The notes: a model not told the origin generated them from the sequence alone. A DNA stretch of 64,000 bases from Hermatobates lingyangjiaoensis (GCA_026182355.1 JAPFBL010000320.1:334501-398500), one strand, 5' to 3'. Positions 21,142 to 32,447 are shown, counted from the stretch's first letter. Translations and numbers: made by a program.

Positions 21142-21275
21142 TATATCAATGATCAAACCACAATAAGAAAATGGGAAAGATCTTAGTCTTGCTTTCCCAT
21201 TTTCTTATTGTGGTTTGATCATTGATTGTTATTTCACGTGATTATGTGAAATCTTTATATATATATATATATATA
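20830..21275. mobile_element. Cluster of short GATC-type palindromes in (TA)n
   Basis: Three remnants: a plus-strand fragment at 20835-20878, a 76-bp palindrome at 21024-21099 centred on AAGATCTT, and a palindrome at 21151-21230. All are flanked by (TA)n (20933-20962, 21102-21146, 21257-21275). None keeps the CUGANGA box. Confidence 0.75.
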
Positions 21276-21879
21276 ACATATATATATTCTCAGGTACATA
21301 TAATAAAATAAAATCAATACTATATAATTATACATAAAATCACTCAAGCCCGTCAGTACCTGTCACGAAAGAAATAAAGTATATTTGTTTGCGCTATAGT
21401 TCGAAGAAATTGGCAATTCAAGCTCGCAATCCTCGTCACACATAACATTGGAATGCAGTGTATTTAACAGAGAGAGGGGCCCTTCTAATTAAGGAGATTA
21501 TAACTAGAGGTTTGAAGTGGCCTTTAAAGAACTTATTGACTGTTTTAATCAATGACTAAGTTATTGTGACACCTTTCAACGGTTTATTAATGGACTCGAT
21601 TATGCTTTACTTAAATTATAAATTGTTATTTATATCAACTATAATATTCAAGGTTAAATGTCATTTTATATTCAAAATTAATAGAGGAAAAAATGTTCTA
21701 TTTATGCTTTTAATGTATGATGTATGATATTCAAATACTGTTAGAATAACATTAAACATTACTGTAACTATATATTAACAACATTATATTAATGTATTAT
21801 GTAATAGGTTTGTAGATTATGCTGGAAATAAATAAATTTCTAAATGGCAAGAGTACTGCCCGTGAGGAAACACATACAT

Positions 21880-22025
21880 GCACACGCACAAACACAAACA
21901 CACACACACACACACACACCACACTCACTCACTCACTCACTCACTCACTCACTCACTCACACACATACGGACACACACACACAAACACACACACATACGC
22001 GCGCACACACACACACACACACTCA
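21880..22025. repeat. (CA)n/(CACT)n simple repeat
   Basis: CA, CACT and CACACATACG units. The ORFs through it are artefacts. Confidence 0.95.
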
Positions 22026-22335
22026 CACAACAACCAAGAGCCCATCTTATGAAGACATACACAATATTAAAAGGTAAGTGACCCCCAGAAAAATCAAAAC
22101 TTCTGGAAAAAGACATTTGGACTAATACATATCATTATATAAATAAAATGTTTGAAATTGTTTTAGATAACAACTAAATAGTTTTAAGTCACATAACGTA
22201 CTTTAAATGTAATTATAAATTAAATATAAGTTTGATGTATTAATATAAAAAATTGAATATACTATTGTAATCAAAGTTCAAAAGAACATGTAATACTGTA
22301 AGTGGAGCATGTGCAATAAAGATATTTTCAAAAAA

Positions 22336-22373
22336 AAACACACTCACACACACATACGGACACACGCACATAC

Positions 22374-22410
<37 letters not shown>

Positions 22411-22449
22411 ACACACACACACAAACACACATACAAACACACTCACACA

Positions 22450-22486
<37 letters not shown>

Positions 22487-22492
22487 GGACAC
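22336..22492. repeat. (CA)n simple repeat
   Basis: Interrupted CA repeat of about 155 bp with ACATACGGACAC insertions, similar to 21960-22020. Confidence 0.95.
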
Positions 22493-22499
22493 AAGCACA

Positions 22500-23036
22500 T
22501 CAATAAAATCCGTCATTGATTTTAAATCATTGAATCAATATTCGTTATACTTTACTTGTACAAAGTAAAATAAATAGTTTCAGTAGTTCTGGGATGGTTT
22601 ATAATGCACATGCAATCTGTAGGGGAGATGGTGTTTTTAATTTTGATCATAAATACTACAGTGTTTGCCAATTTTCTTTTATTCCTGAACCCCTAAGAAA
22701 GTTTACCTGACCTCTCACCCCCTACATTTCATACTTTGTTCAAGAATAAAAGATATAGGTACATACTACATTTTATCAAAAGAAAATATTCCTTTCACTT
22801 TTAATACATGTAAAAGAAGAATTAGACTTTTAGACAAGAAACTTCACGAGTTGATATTTGAATCAACTTTACGAAAATAAGAACTCTTGTTTGAAATATA
22901 TGTGAAATAGTAAAATCAAAAATTATGTTTGAAGCTCTTAAAATAGCATCTAATGTTGTAATATATAAAAGAATCTAACATATGGACTAGAAAGGATATC
23001 CGAGATTAACATTTGAATATTTCATTTTCAATATTC
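22500..23036. other. AT-rich spacer, no gene seen
   Basis: No supported feature. 23037-23100 is an outer-end fragment of the CGCG PLE family. Confidence 0.5.
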
Positions 23037-23465
23037 ATTTCATTTGTGTGGAGACTTTTGTTTGTTTGTCCATTTTACCTCAGAATGAGTAAATACTACA
23101 CAATTACGGATTGAATAGCTAATGATTTGAATATGCCTGACAAAAAATAATTGCTTTCTTGAAATATCAACAAAATAATAAAATCAATAATACTATTTTT
23201 TTAATTAAAATATTTTTTTATTTTTATTTTATTATTTATTTTTTTAATTAACTTAGGAATCCATGACTTTATTGACCGAAGCTTTTGAAAATTTTCCTTA
23301 AAAAAATATCATATCATACCGGAAAAATAATGGCAGAAAAACCCTGTCCAACTTTTATTATTTAAATCATTCGTTGTGCAATCCGTAATTGTATGGTATT
23401 TACTCATTCTGAGGTAAAATGGATAAACAAACAAAAGTCTCCACAGAAATGAAGTTTTATTCAAC

Positions 23466-23663
23466 AAAACCATAGCTTTGAGCCAAACCTGAACCTTACC
23501 GTCCTACATGCTAATAGAAAGTTTAAAGGAATTTCTAATTTGGAAGCTTTCGAAATAAACAAAGTCTTCATTAATAATTCTTCTGCCTCTCTATGTCTTA
23601 ATGAGGAAATTCCGGGGTGTTCAAAATTTCTAAAACTGTTCCTAGAATCACAAAGAATAAATT
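23466..23663 (+). pseudogene. PLE GIY-YIG endonuclease C-terminal tail
   Basis: In-frame stretch ending in TAA at 23661-23663. It reads EPNLNLTVLHANRK, SNLEAFEINKVFI, SLCLNEEIPG and ends near KLFLES. In PLEs the C-terminal GIY-YIG nuclease has a conserved glutamate in an LEA(Y/F)EI helix and a later conserved N in an LN motif. Both are visible. The GIY, YIG and upstream RT parts are missing because of 5' truncation. The terminal repeat and HHR begin about 270 nt downstream. A non-functional fragment. Confidence 0.65.
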
Positions 23664-23931
23664 AAAAAAGGTTTATTTCCTCTAAATTAGTGTGTTTCTG
23701 GCCTTCTGTATTTCAGTTAACGTTTTTTAAGCATACCCGACACACCTTTGTCACCTTATCTCCTTAATGCCTATCCCCACTCTTTCGCAGCGGATCTGTT
23801 TCCTACTAGTTGTTTTCACTGGACCAACCAGTCAGTACCACATCCTTGGGTATGTCTTTAATTCTCTTAATTGAATTTTATTATTTCACTCTAATTTTAT
23901 AACTGATTAGATATAATTTGTATTGTATTGT

Positions 23932-23970
23932 CTTCCTGATGATGAACACAAAGTGTTCGAAACGCATTGT
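23932..23970 (+). ncRNA. Hammerhead motif (CGCG type)
   Basis: CTTC, CTGATGA (23936-23942), extra T, GAACAC/GTGTTC 6-bp stem II, GAAA (23959-23962), CGCA (CGCG expected), TT, G. Lies in the 3' pLTR of a PLE with a recognisable endonuclease tail. Confidence 0.7.
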
Positions 23971-24199
23971 TACTGTCGAATAAAACTTCATTAGTGTGGA
24001 GACTTTTGTTTGTTTATCCATTTTACCTCAGAATGTTATCATTTAGAACCCACTATTTATTACAACTTCAATCTACGTTGCATCTCTTGTTTAAAAGTGA
24101 AAATTATTTCCGAGCTAATTTCAAGCTTTTGTCTTTAAAAACTTGATCTGTTATGTTTTTTACAAGTAAACTTTAGAGGTTTTGTATAACATTCTAATC

Positions 24200-24420
24200 T
24201 ATAGTTATTGGGATAGTTCCACTGAGATTAGTAATATTAGAATTATTAGTAATGATCTCCGTCATACCTCGTAAAGTTTCTGTAGATCTCAACCGGTTTC
24301 GGGTCCGTCTGGTTCCCATCTTCAAGAGCAACTGACTGTATTTTATTTAGGTCGAGCTCTACAGAAACTTTACAAAGTATGACGGACATTATTACTAATA
24401 ATTCTAACATTTTAATCGTT
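24200..24420. mobile_element. PLE pLTR foldback, CCGG family
   Basis: Outer inverted ends (ATTAGTAATGATCTCCGTCATAC and its mirror) surround one minus-strand ribozyme-like motif. The right arm lacks it. Confidence 0.7.
24288..24328 (-). ncRNA. Hammerhead motif (CCGG type)
   Basis: CUC, UUGAAGA (C3 is U), U, GGG..CCC stem II, GAAA, CCGG, UU, GAG. Stem I pairs over 3 bp. The C3 change is shared with 25901-25943. Confidence 0.65.
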
Positions 24421-24629
24421 TAAAACTGGTAAAAGTTGAAACTATGCTATTTTTGTAACTACGTGAAATAGTCTACTTTAAATTCTTTTACCTATAGCAG
24501 TCAGGAAAAAACTTTTAAAATGCTTTTCATGTTTAATCAGAGATAAATGAGTCTGAAAATGAGTTTAATATTTCTAGTTTATTGGAAGCAGACTAAAGTA
24601 ACTTGTGTTTTTATTTCAACAAGTTAACC

Positions 24630-25036
24630 CAGGCGTGGGGAACCCGCGGCCTTAAGGCCGCATGTAGCCTTTTGAACCGTGAAATGTGGCCTCCTACAGT
24701 TTGTTGAGAAAAATGTTTCAAAATATAAAGAATTACTGTTATGGTAATAAAGAGAAAAAAATTCTGGCATTTAGGAAGAAAACTATTCATTAATCATTGC
24801 TTGAAAAGTCTAAGCTTATGGAAAATAATTTTCCTGGGTTAACAAATGTAATAAACGAAGGCAGTAAGGACACTACTGAATCCTTTTGAAAGATGCAAAA
24901 CAGATTTAGATGTACTGATCAAGTATTTTACAATATAACTATTATATAAGAATTTGCTTATCTATTCTTGGTGGCCTTTTGGGGAAGTGGACAGTGCTAA
25001 AATGGCTTTTAGTCCAAGAAAGGTTCCCCACCCCTG
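24630..25036. mobile_element. Non-autonomous hAT transposon with 8-bp TSD
   Basis: Inverted ends CAGGCGTGGGGAACC and CAGGGGTGGGGAACC (minus), 14 of 15 matching. Exact TSD AGTTAACC at 24622-24629 and 25037-25044. Length 407 bp, no ORF. This is the CAGGGGTGGGGAACC type of hAT terminus common in animals. Confidence 0.9.
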
Positions 25037-25592
25037 AGTTAACCCAATTACACTGTTATTATATATTATATGAGTAGATTGATTAATGTGAGACTTTGTA
25101 CACAATTGCTTAATAAACCAATCAGTGGAACACATACTAGAGAGTCCATTAGGAATGATCGATACGGGAAGGCTGTAGAGTCAAGACAAAAGTTTCCCCA
25201 TGCCTCGAGGGTGCGTGGGCTGTTCAGGAGAAGGGCTTGCAATGGGTTTCGTGTTTCCCACATCGATCCACCTGTTGTGTTTGTTAATATTCCTTATCTT
25301 AGTCTGGCAACTGAACTCGAGCAAAAGCACAGCAATGCAATGCTGGCCTTATTATAATGCTTTTCATTTCACACTTTACTGTGCCACTGATCAAATCTCT
25401 CAAACTGCAAGTTAGATTTTTATTATTTAATCATATCTCTAGTGAAAAGAGGTTATGATTATTAAAGAAAGAAAACCTGTTGCCAACAAAAGCATGTACG
25501 TTTACTGTTGCTTTCATTCATAGCAATGAAATGTGTTGTAACTTTACTATAAGTAAATATCATATCAACCTGTATTATCATGTTCATTGAAT

Positions 25593-25795
25593 AATCGGAC
25601 ATAAATGGACAACGAATGAACATACAGGAACAAATAGAAATATATAAACATAAAATGACAGACAATATAATCAATGAACAAACAAACCACCAAACCGACA
25701 TTTTAACAAAACCACTAATAACATTTAAAAGACGACACAAGGAACTAGAAATAGATAATGAAATAAGCAATAAAAGAAAAAAACATAACAATTAA
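25593..25795 (+). pseudogene. PLE C-terminal tail (charged, after nuclease)
   Basis: Plus frame reads RMNIQEQIEIYKHKMTD, then ILTKPLITFKRRHKELEIDN and a lysine-rich end with a stop near 25795. PLE proteins end with an IREA(I/Q)EI.KH-like helix after the GIY-YIG core, which this resembles. It is followed 106 nt later by a CCGG-type hammerhead and that family's pLTR end, the same order as at 23.4-24.0 and 46.7-47.3 kb. Alternative: chance ORF. Position favours PLE. Confidence 0.5.
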
Positions 25796-25900
25796 AGAAA
25801 TAGAAAAAAAAAAAATACCTACACACACAACACTGATTATACAATGTAAATACTATATATAGGTAGGTTATAGGAAAACAACACATACAGTCAGTTAGGT

Positions 25901-25943
25901 GCTCTTGAAGATGGGATCCAGGCGGACCCGAAACCGGTCGAGC
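25901..25943 (+). ncRNA. Hammerhead motif (CCGG type)
   Basis: GCTC (25901-25904), TTGAAGA (C3 is T), extra T, stem II GGG(A)TCC/GGACCC, GAAA (25930-25933), CCGG, TC, GAGC (25940-25943). Perfect 4-bp stem I. The predicted scissile bond follows 25939. Confidence 0.7.
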
Positions 25944-26082
25944 TTTACAGAGACTTTACGAGGTATGACGGAATGTATTATTACTAATTCTAATAAATGG
26001 ACAGTTTCACAATAATCTTCAAACTATTTAAATTCTTCATTAACTGTGAAATCTGTTATAGTGTGGTATTTATTCAAGTTAG

Positions 26083-26600
26083 GAAAAGTATTTAGTCTCC
26101 ACACAAAAAAGTTTATTACAAAAAACTAAACAACGCGTTTCAAACACTTGATGTTCTTCTTCAGGTGACATCTAGAAAAAAATATAAATGCATTTAAAAG
26201 CTTTGAGAACATAGGGGCGAATTAATTGAAATGAATACATCTGACACTATTGAGTGATAACGGGAATAATATTGAAATGGCTTAAATTGATCCTTAACTT
26301 AAAACTACATACTGAGACATGTCTAATTTATGCATAAAACCATCCCAGCAGAGCAGGTAATTAAGAATCTCTTTTATGTATAAATTAGACATGTCTTAAT
26401 ATGTAGTTTTAAGTTAAGGATCAATTTAAGTCATTTCAATATTATTTCCGTTATCACTCAATAGTGTCAGATGTATTCATTTCAATTAATTCGCCCCTAT
26501 GTTCCCAAAGCTGGGAAGAAGAACATCGAGTGTCCGAAACGAATTGTTTAGTTTCTTGTAATAAACTTTTTTTGTGTGGAGACTTAATACTTTTTCTAAC
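26083..26600. mobile_element. 518-bp palindromic PLE pLTR, CGCG subfamily
   Basis: Long inverted repeat (arms about 240 bp, spacer about 40 bp at 26331-26372) that includes body sequence as well as the terminal repeat. The minus arm motif at 26132-26168 reads CUGAAGA, A, GAACA/UGUUU, GAAA, CGCG, UU, G. The plus arm copy at 26513-26550 has lost the CUGANGA box. Confidence 0.75.
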
Positions 26601-27105
26601 ATATTTAAATTCTTAAACAACAAATACGTAATAAATACGTAAAAAGTAAGCAGGTAAAAGTTGATAACACAACGAGGCTACATCAACCTAATATGTTCAA
26701 TCAAACTGAACATAAATGTGGAAAGAAAAATGGGTAACAGCCTCATAAAAAACAAATGAAAATATTATTGATTTCCTCTGAGTTTGTTAAAAACCTCTAC
26801 ACGATAGCTACATTAAAACAGCATCAAAATTGTCAACTAGTTTGGTATTATGTTTACTTATAGTAAAGTTTATTGTAGTCAACTCCAGACTGTTTTATGC
26901 ATGTATTTTAATAGACTTCTGAAATCGGTTTTTTTTTTATAGCATTTCCTCTTGCAAATGCGTCACATAAAGTCATAAAATAAACTTTTAGATATTTTTA
27001 AGATAAAGAAAAACAAAATTATGATTGATCTCAATAAAATTTCTTCTTTACTTTTTTTCACAAAAATAAAACTACCATTTACTTAATTAAGCTTAAACTA
27101 ATTTT
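26601..27105. other. AT-rich spacer, no gene seen
   Basis: Nothing supported. Confidence 0.5.
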
Positions 27106-27222
27106 AATAAAGATTAAAAGCCATCCTAAATATAGGCTTTTTATTATTTATTTAATAATAAAGATTAAAAGCCATCCTAAATATAGGCTTTTTATTATTT
27201 ATTTAATAATAAAGATTAAAAA
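27105..27222. repeat. 51-bp tandem duplication
   Basis: AATAAAGATTAAAAGCCATCC and the following AT-rich block occur twice at exact 51-bp spacing, with a partial third start. Confidence 0.9.
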
Positions 27223-27699
27223 TCTCTTGTAAGCGTACAAACTCAGAAAACTGTACGCATAGAAAATTATGTAATGATGAAAAGTGCGTTTAGATGTTGG
27301 TGAGTTCTTATGTTTCATATGTTATTGTGAAGTAGTTAATGCATCATTGAAACATGCATAAAAATGTTATTTATGTATATTATAATTAGAATTAACATTA
27401 AGACTGTTGAGGAATTAATGTCAAAATGTCAAAGTCTAAATAATTTACATGTGGCATTCATTAGAGTCATTACAGTGCCTTCTCCCAAACCTCCTTTAAA
27501 AGCGTATTCTCAATGAATCAATGATTTCTAAACCTTTTGTAAATTATACAACTATGAATTGGACTTCTTCTTTGTCTTTAACATGAACAAATTAAAATTT
27601 CTGTTAGTTCTCATATTATTAAAAAAAAAATATGGTTAAAAACTAAATTTCACTTTATTAATAATTAATGTTTGACTTTACTTAAACGGTTGATTCGTA

Positions 27700-28020
27700 G
27701 CAGCAAGAGCAAGTTATATGACTCCCTAGTTAGGGCGACATCTAGCAGTCCCGAGCTCTTAAAGAGCTCTCTTCTGCTTCTTTGTTAGTTTTTGATCAAT
27801 TTTTTCAATCGTTCTGTTTCCTCATTATGTGCTTCATGAACTATGTATACTAACTGACTAAGTATATCGTTATATTGAGATTCTGTAAGCATTAGGCTAT
27901 TAATTAGTTGGTTGTCGCTGTCCTTGTTTCTCTTGTACTCGTAAAGACAGAGGTTATCTATATATTCAATTAATCTTATTGTGAATAATTCTTTTCGTAA
28001 ATGTTTATTTTTTCAGTTAT
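27700..28020 (-). pseudogene. LINE 3' end, same family as 49800-50380
   Basis: On the minus strand this matches the coding end and 3' tail of the Jockey-like LINE at 49830-50150, including the inverted GAGCTCTT hairpin and the AACTTGCT(TTGC)-type tail at 27700-27720. Coding frames are broken. It is the source type of the 71-bp satellite at 55768-56258. Confidence 0.65.
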
Positions 28021-28081
28021 TTGTATGTTACTACTGGTTATTTATTCTACCAAGAAAATAAGGATATATATATATATATAT

Positions 28082-28320
28082 ATATATACACGTTTCACGG
28101 TAAATCACAAACACAGAACAAAGGAACAAACACACTTAGTGTCTCTAATTTTTTGATTGAACCGTCATCAGAAGAGTTGAGATAAGGGCAATAAGCGCAC
28201 TTGTGAAGCTCTGACCGTCGCTTCACAAGTGCTCTTGGTGTCCCTATCTCAACTCTCCTGATGACGGTTCAACCAAAAAATTAGAGACAGTAAGTGTGTT
28301 TGTTCTGTGTTTCTGACCTT
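28082..28320. mobile_element. Palindromic PLE pLTR, AU family C
   Basis: Arms of about 100 bp meeting near 28208, right after a (TA)n tract. Minus motif at 28141-28176 (core CUGAUGA kept, GAAA lost). Plus motif at 28251-28290 with TCTC, CTGATGA, C, GGTTCAACC, then AAAA instead of GAAA. A further fragment with the same end lies at 28430-28505. Confidence 0.7.
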
Positions 28321-28776
28321 ACCTATAGCTGAGCAGGTTCAGTAGGACTTTGGTCCGGAGTTCGATCTGAAAATCTTAAAATAATTGGTACTACAAACGG
28401 CTGGGGCCCATGGTGAAGTTCTCTATCCATCCCGCCAACTAATGCCATGCTGACGGTTCAGTTTGTCAAGCCAAAACAGTTCAAACCAAAAAAACAGTAA
28501 GTGTGCTAATGTATAGTGTATTAGTGACATAATTAAATATAATCGAACACCATAGAGTGGTAAATTATTACCATTAAATTAAATCATTTAAGTTAAATGA
28601 AAATATATATAAAAAAAGTCTTCAAATTTCACTTGAATAAAAGATGAGTCACTCACGAAAAACATGAGTGTTTATTTTAATTACAATAAGAACGTATATC
28701 ATAACAATTAGTTAATTTGTAATTGAATAAATTATCTTTCAGATTCAGAAAAAGCAAATAGTATATCTTGACATGA

Positions 28777-28971
28777 GTGAAAAGAAAATTATTATTGAAA
28801 AGTTTTTTGAAATTATTTATTGTTAAAGTTATTGCTAAAAGCAAGTTTATTGTATTGTTGAGAATTGCAAGTGTTTCCTTTGCTGAAAGAAGTCTTCTGA
28901 TGGGACATAAGAAACAAAGGTCACGTATCAGCCATAAGAATGGGCCCATTTCAGACTCCATGAATCGATAA
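28777..28971 (+). pseudogene. Possible hAT transposase C-terminal fragment
   Basis: A 64-codon frame contains VLLRIASVSFAERSLL. It resembles the A(S/T)AERSFS segment of the hAT dimerisation domain, but the following residues do not continue the match. Repeated at 37625-37819 with one changed residue. The minus-strand ORF is its shadow. Weak call. Confidence 0.3.
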
Positions 28972-29228
28972 GGTCTTTTTTTATTCTAATAGTCCGTCGA
29001 CTTTTCCATTTCAATGCTTAACTCTTTATTGTCAATATCCAATTCCAATAGAGTATTTTCATAATTACTCAGGAATAACAATTTTCTATTAAACAGACAA
29101 CAACATTTTATCATTAAGTTCTATAATTAAGTCTTATCATTAAGTTATGTCATTAATTCCTTTCTGATATAAAATTTTTCGATTTCATGATTAAAAATTA
29201 TCTGATAAGAAGTTATCATATATTTATA

Positions 29229-29360
29229 AAAAGATTTCACATAAACACGTGAACTAACAATCAATGATCAAACCAGAATATGAAATGGGAAAACAAGACT
29301 AAAATCTTTCAACTGTAACAATCAGTCTTTGTCAGAGTCAAAAACCCAACTGAGTTGGTA
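29229..29360 (-). mobile_element. Single-arm GATC-type pLTR
   Basis: The arm runs from the hairpin TTTCACATAAACACGTGAA to AACCCAACTG. Its motif at 29297-29339 has CUGACAA and GAUUUU, so core and stem III are damaged. Copy 2 equivalent: 38091-38218 (motif 38158-38200). Confidence 0.7.
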
Positions 29361-29464
29361 TATATATATCTATATATACTTTTTCGTTGAAAATACAATT
29401 TGACACGAACATATAATATAGTTTATATTCGACACGAAATATAGTTTAATGTAGAAATAGAAAC

Positions 29465-29700
29465 ATAGAGAAATCAAAAGCACACACTTAGAGTCTTTAA
29501 TTTTCGGTTTGAACCGTCTTCAGGAGAGATAAGAGAGGGAAACCAACAACAACAACAACTTCTCTGGTTGGGTCTCCAACCGTCTCTGAACCAGTGCGCT
29601 TGGTTTCCCTCTCTCATCTCTCCTGAAGGTAGCTCAAACCGAAAATTAAAGACTGTAAGTGTGTGCTTTTGATTTCTCTATGTTTCTTTTTTTACATTGA
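29465..29700. mobile_element. Palindromic PLE pLTR, AU family C
   Basis: Minus motif at 29491-29528 with CUGAAGA, C, GGUU/AACC stem II, GAAA, AU, UA. The plus arm has a damaged core (CTGAAGGTAG). Spacer contains (AAC)n. Confidence 0.7.
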
Positions 29701-30177
29701 ATTATATATATATGGGCAGCAAATCTTCTTTTCAGCATGATGAATTAAAATATGCAGCAGCCTCTCCATTAACGACTTTTTTGCTGACAAAAACGAAAAT
29801 TCCAACCTGAGGATGAATATTGGATAGTCGAAAGCTTGTGAGTTAATAAATTAGTTTTCGTTTAACTAGTTGTGTTATGTTAATCTAACTTTGGACATTG
29901 ATTATATGTCTCTGGAAAAAGTTAATTTTGGGAATTACCCCAAATCGAAAGGGAAATAATCAGAAAGTTAGTGACAGTCAGCAAAAAAGTTGTTAATTCA
30001 GAGGCATTATATTATATATAATACGTTATATATATATATATATATATATATAAATTTAACATATGTATATATATACCATATATATATATATATAACTTTA
30101 AATTACACAAAGCACGACACAGAAAAGAGTATATATATATATCAATGATCAAACCACAATAAGAAATGGGAAAACAA

Positions 30178-30220
30178 GACTAAGATCTTTCAACCGTAAC
30201 AAGCGGTCTTCGTCAGAGTC
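30178..30220 (-). ncRNA. Hammerhead motif (GATC type), consensus
   Basis: Consensus motif on the minus strand: GACU, CUGACGA, A, GACCG/CGGUU, GAAA, GAUC, UU, AGUC. Confidence 0.8.
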
Positions 30221-30247
30221 AAAAACCCAACTGTTGGTTGGGTTTTT

Positions 30248-30290
30248 GACTCTGACGAAGACCGCTTGTTACGGTTGAAAGATCTTAGTC
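30248..30290 (+). ncRNA. Hammerhead motif (GATC type), consensus
   Basis: GACT 30248-30251, CTGACGA 30252-30258, extra A 30259, stem II GACCG 30260-30264 with CGGTT 30272-30276, GAAA 30277-30280, GATC 30281-30284, TT, AGTC 30287-30290. Predicted scissile bond 30286/30287. Stem III is self-complementary and has no loop, so only a dimer could form it. Confidence 0.8.
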
Positions 30291-30469
30291 TTGTTTTCCA
30301 TTTCTTATTGTGGTTTGATCATTGATTGTTGTTTCACGTGTTTATGTGAAATCTTTCTATATATATATATATATATTTATGTATATATATATAAAACAAA
30401 TTAAATAATATATCAACCGTTTGATAGAATAGATATATTATTTAATCAGTATTCAATCAATTTTATGGT

Positions 30470-30815
30470 TCGAAAATCAACAACTCTCGTTGCCGACGTT
30501 TCGTCTTATTTAAAACCTTTTTCACAGAAGTAAGAATTTTTTTAATAACAAAAATTAAATTTATATTATTGAAACGAACTAACAATGTTTACAAGTCAAA
30601 AGTTTTAAAATAGACTGAATAGACTAAACAGTATAGTTGAAACTTTTGACTAGTAAACATTTTTTAGTTCGTTTAAATAATGTAAATTTCATTTTCTTAT
30701 TCAAAAAAATTCATATTTCTGCCTATGAAAAATATTGTAAATAAAACCCAAACGTTGGCAACGAGAGTTTGATTTTGGAACCTAGAAAATGGACGGAATC
30801 CCGATTAAATAATAC
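30470..30815. mobile_element. Inverted pair of CG-type degenerate PLE ends
   Basis: Minus arm 30491-30530: CUGUGAA, A, GUUUU/AAGAC, GAAA, CG, UC, GGC. Plus arm 30720-30765: TGCC, TATGAAAAATA, AACG, TTGGCA. The arms bracket a GTTAGTTCG..AATGTAAATTTCATTTT core, as in 15900-16085 and 62740-63010. Confidence 0.6.
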
Positions 30816-30834
30816 TCCTACTATTTTAACGTAA

Positions 30835-31275
30835 TGCAATCAGTTATTATGTGGTATTTACTCATTGTAGTGTAACAAGCTAATGAAAAAGTCTCCACAT
30901 ATAGAAATTGAATAGTATAAAGATATTCTATTAAATATACTATTAAATTTCTATATATGGAGTCTATTTCATTTGTCTTTCACTCCACAATAATCCTAAA
31001 TGGTTTATGGAGCGATAACATTAAAATTATCTGCAGTTCTATAATCAATGACTATACAGTATTTATTCAACTTTATATTCCAAAAAAAAATAATATAAAA
31101 AAAAATATATAAACACACTATTCAAACAAGCAGAGTTCTCATTGTAGGTTAAAAGCAAATGAAATGATCTCCAAATATAAAAATTTAATCGTATAAACAA
31201 CGCGTTTCGAACACGTAGTGCTCTTCTTCGTAGTTGTTTATACGATTAAATTTCTATATGTGGAGATTATTTTAT
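30835..31275. mobile_element. Degenerate CGCG-type foldbacks
   Basis: Two small foldbacks sharing TCTCCACATATA..AAATT ends (30890-30975 and 31165-31270). The second has a minus-strand GAAACGCGTT motif with stem II GAGCAC/GUGUUC (31198-31235) but a degraded CUGANGA box. Confidence 0.55.
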
Positions 31276-31664
31276 TAGCTTTTTACGATATACCTACTAA
31301 TTAATATCGTGCTGTTAACAGACGAATGTTATGAGTATTAACAATTGAAACATTCTAAGGTTTTGATGATAAAACTACTGGATGAATAAATAGAGACAAA
31401 TAAGAAAATACTTTTTGAACTCTCTCCGAAAATGGCGATAGAGAAGCTCTGAATTCTTGCGATATAAATGTAATCTTCCGCAGCTCCTTCCCAAGTATTA
31501 TGTGAATTCAATAATAATATATTTTAGACACTCACACTGATAGTCAATAACTGAAACCAAAGTATATTTCTTTCCATTTTCACAGGGTACTTTCTGCTGA
31601 TAAAAGCACTTTTGTCAATGCTTTTTATGTTAGTTTATATAAAAAACTATTAGTATAGATTCTA

Positions 31665-31815
31665 ACGTAGTGCAATCAGTTATTATGTGGTATTTACTCA
31701 TTCTAGGGTAAAAAGCTAATAAAATGGTCTCCACATATAAAAATTTAATAGTATAAACTACGTGGTCGAAACGTGGAGTCGAAATGTGGAGACCATTTCA
31801 TTAGCTTTTTACCCT
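31665..31815. mobile_element. Small CGCG-related foldback, no ribozyme core
   Basis: Inverted ends TAGGGTAAAAAGCTAAT... and mirror. Copy 2 equivalent at 39155-39290. Confidence 0.6.
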
Positions 31816-32447
31816 ACTATTAGTATAAAAATGATTCCATTTATACTATCTAGAATTCAGAACATGGTTACTCGGAATATTGGATATGAGTATTAAAAAT
31901 ATTAGGAAATAGGAAATGCTGTTTGAAACTTAGTAAGTCAGAACAGGCATGAATGACAACAAGAAAGGCACTGCGTCTACCAATCGAAAACCGTGACTCT
32001 ATGGAGTTTCAATGTACGAGTAATATACCAATAGACATGCCAAACTGGAAAATGACCATCCCAGCAGTTGAGATATATTGACTGACTAGAACGAATTTTT
32101 CAAATGTATTGTAGGTGTACCTAAAAAACATAATGAAGACTACCTCAAAAAACGCGAAAGATGCTGACGGAAAGAAGCACAGTGTTACAGTATTGCAGTG
32201 ACCACAAAAAAAATTCATTTGAATTTGAAGTTGCCTAAATTTACATTCAGAATAGTGACATCACTATAGTGCCTAGTTGTAAGAACTTTAATACTGATTT
32301 TAAGATGTCAAATATTTACAATTAGACTGACTTGAGAGAGGTAAAACAGCCTAAGTAGGTCATAGTTTATTGCGCTCTTCCACCTTAACCTGACCTTCCT
32401 ATTTCTATTTTGGTCAGTAAGCTTGCAATTAGTAACTAGTATAATTC

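Larger units (their letters stand above)
23411..24035 (+). mobile_element. 5'-truncated PLE with inverted pLTR fragment
   Basis: Begins with an inverted outer pLTR fragment (TCTGAGGTAAAATGG to ATTCAAC). It continues with a PLE C-terminal coding tail (23466-23663), a 3' region, a hammerhead motif and the complete pLTR end (TTTTACCTCAGA). This locus links the CGCG ribozyme family to a PLE protein. Confidence 0.75.
30147..30360. mobile_element. Best-preserved GATC-type palindrome
   Basis: Arms 30147-30228 and 30239-30320 are almost exact reverse complements, with the family hairpin extension to about 30353. Flanked by (TA)n on both sides. It lies inside the segment missing from duplication copy 2. 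Confidence 0.85.

Noticed and set aside
21819..22081. His/Thr-rich ORFs
   Set aside because: Reading of (CA)n and (CACT)n in three frames.
25070..25357. 95-aa ORF just right of the hAT MITE
   Set aside because: No recognisable domain, overlapping ORFs on both strands, and no support for expression.
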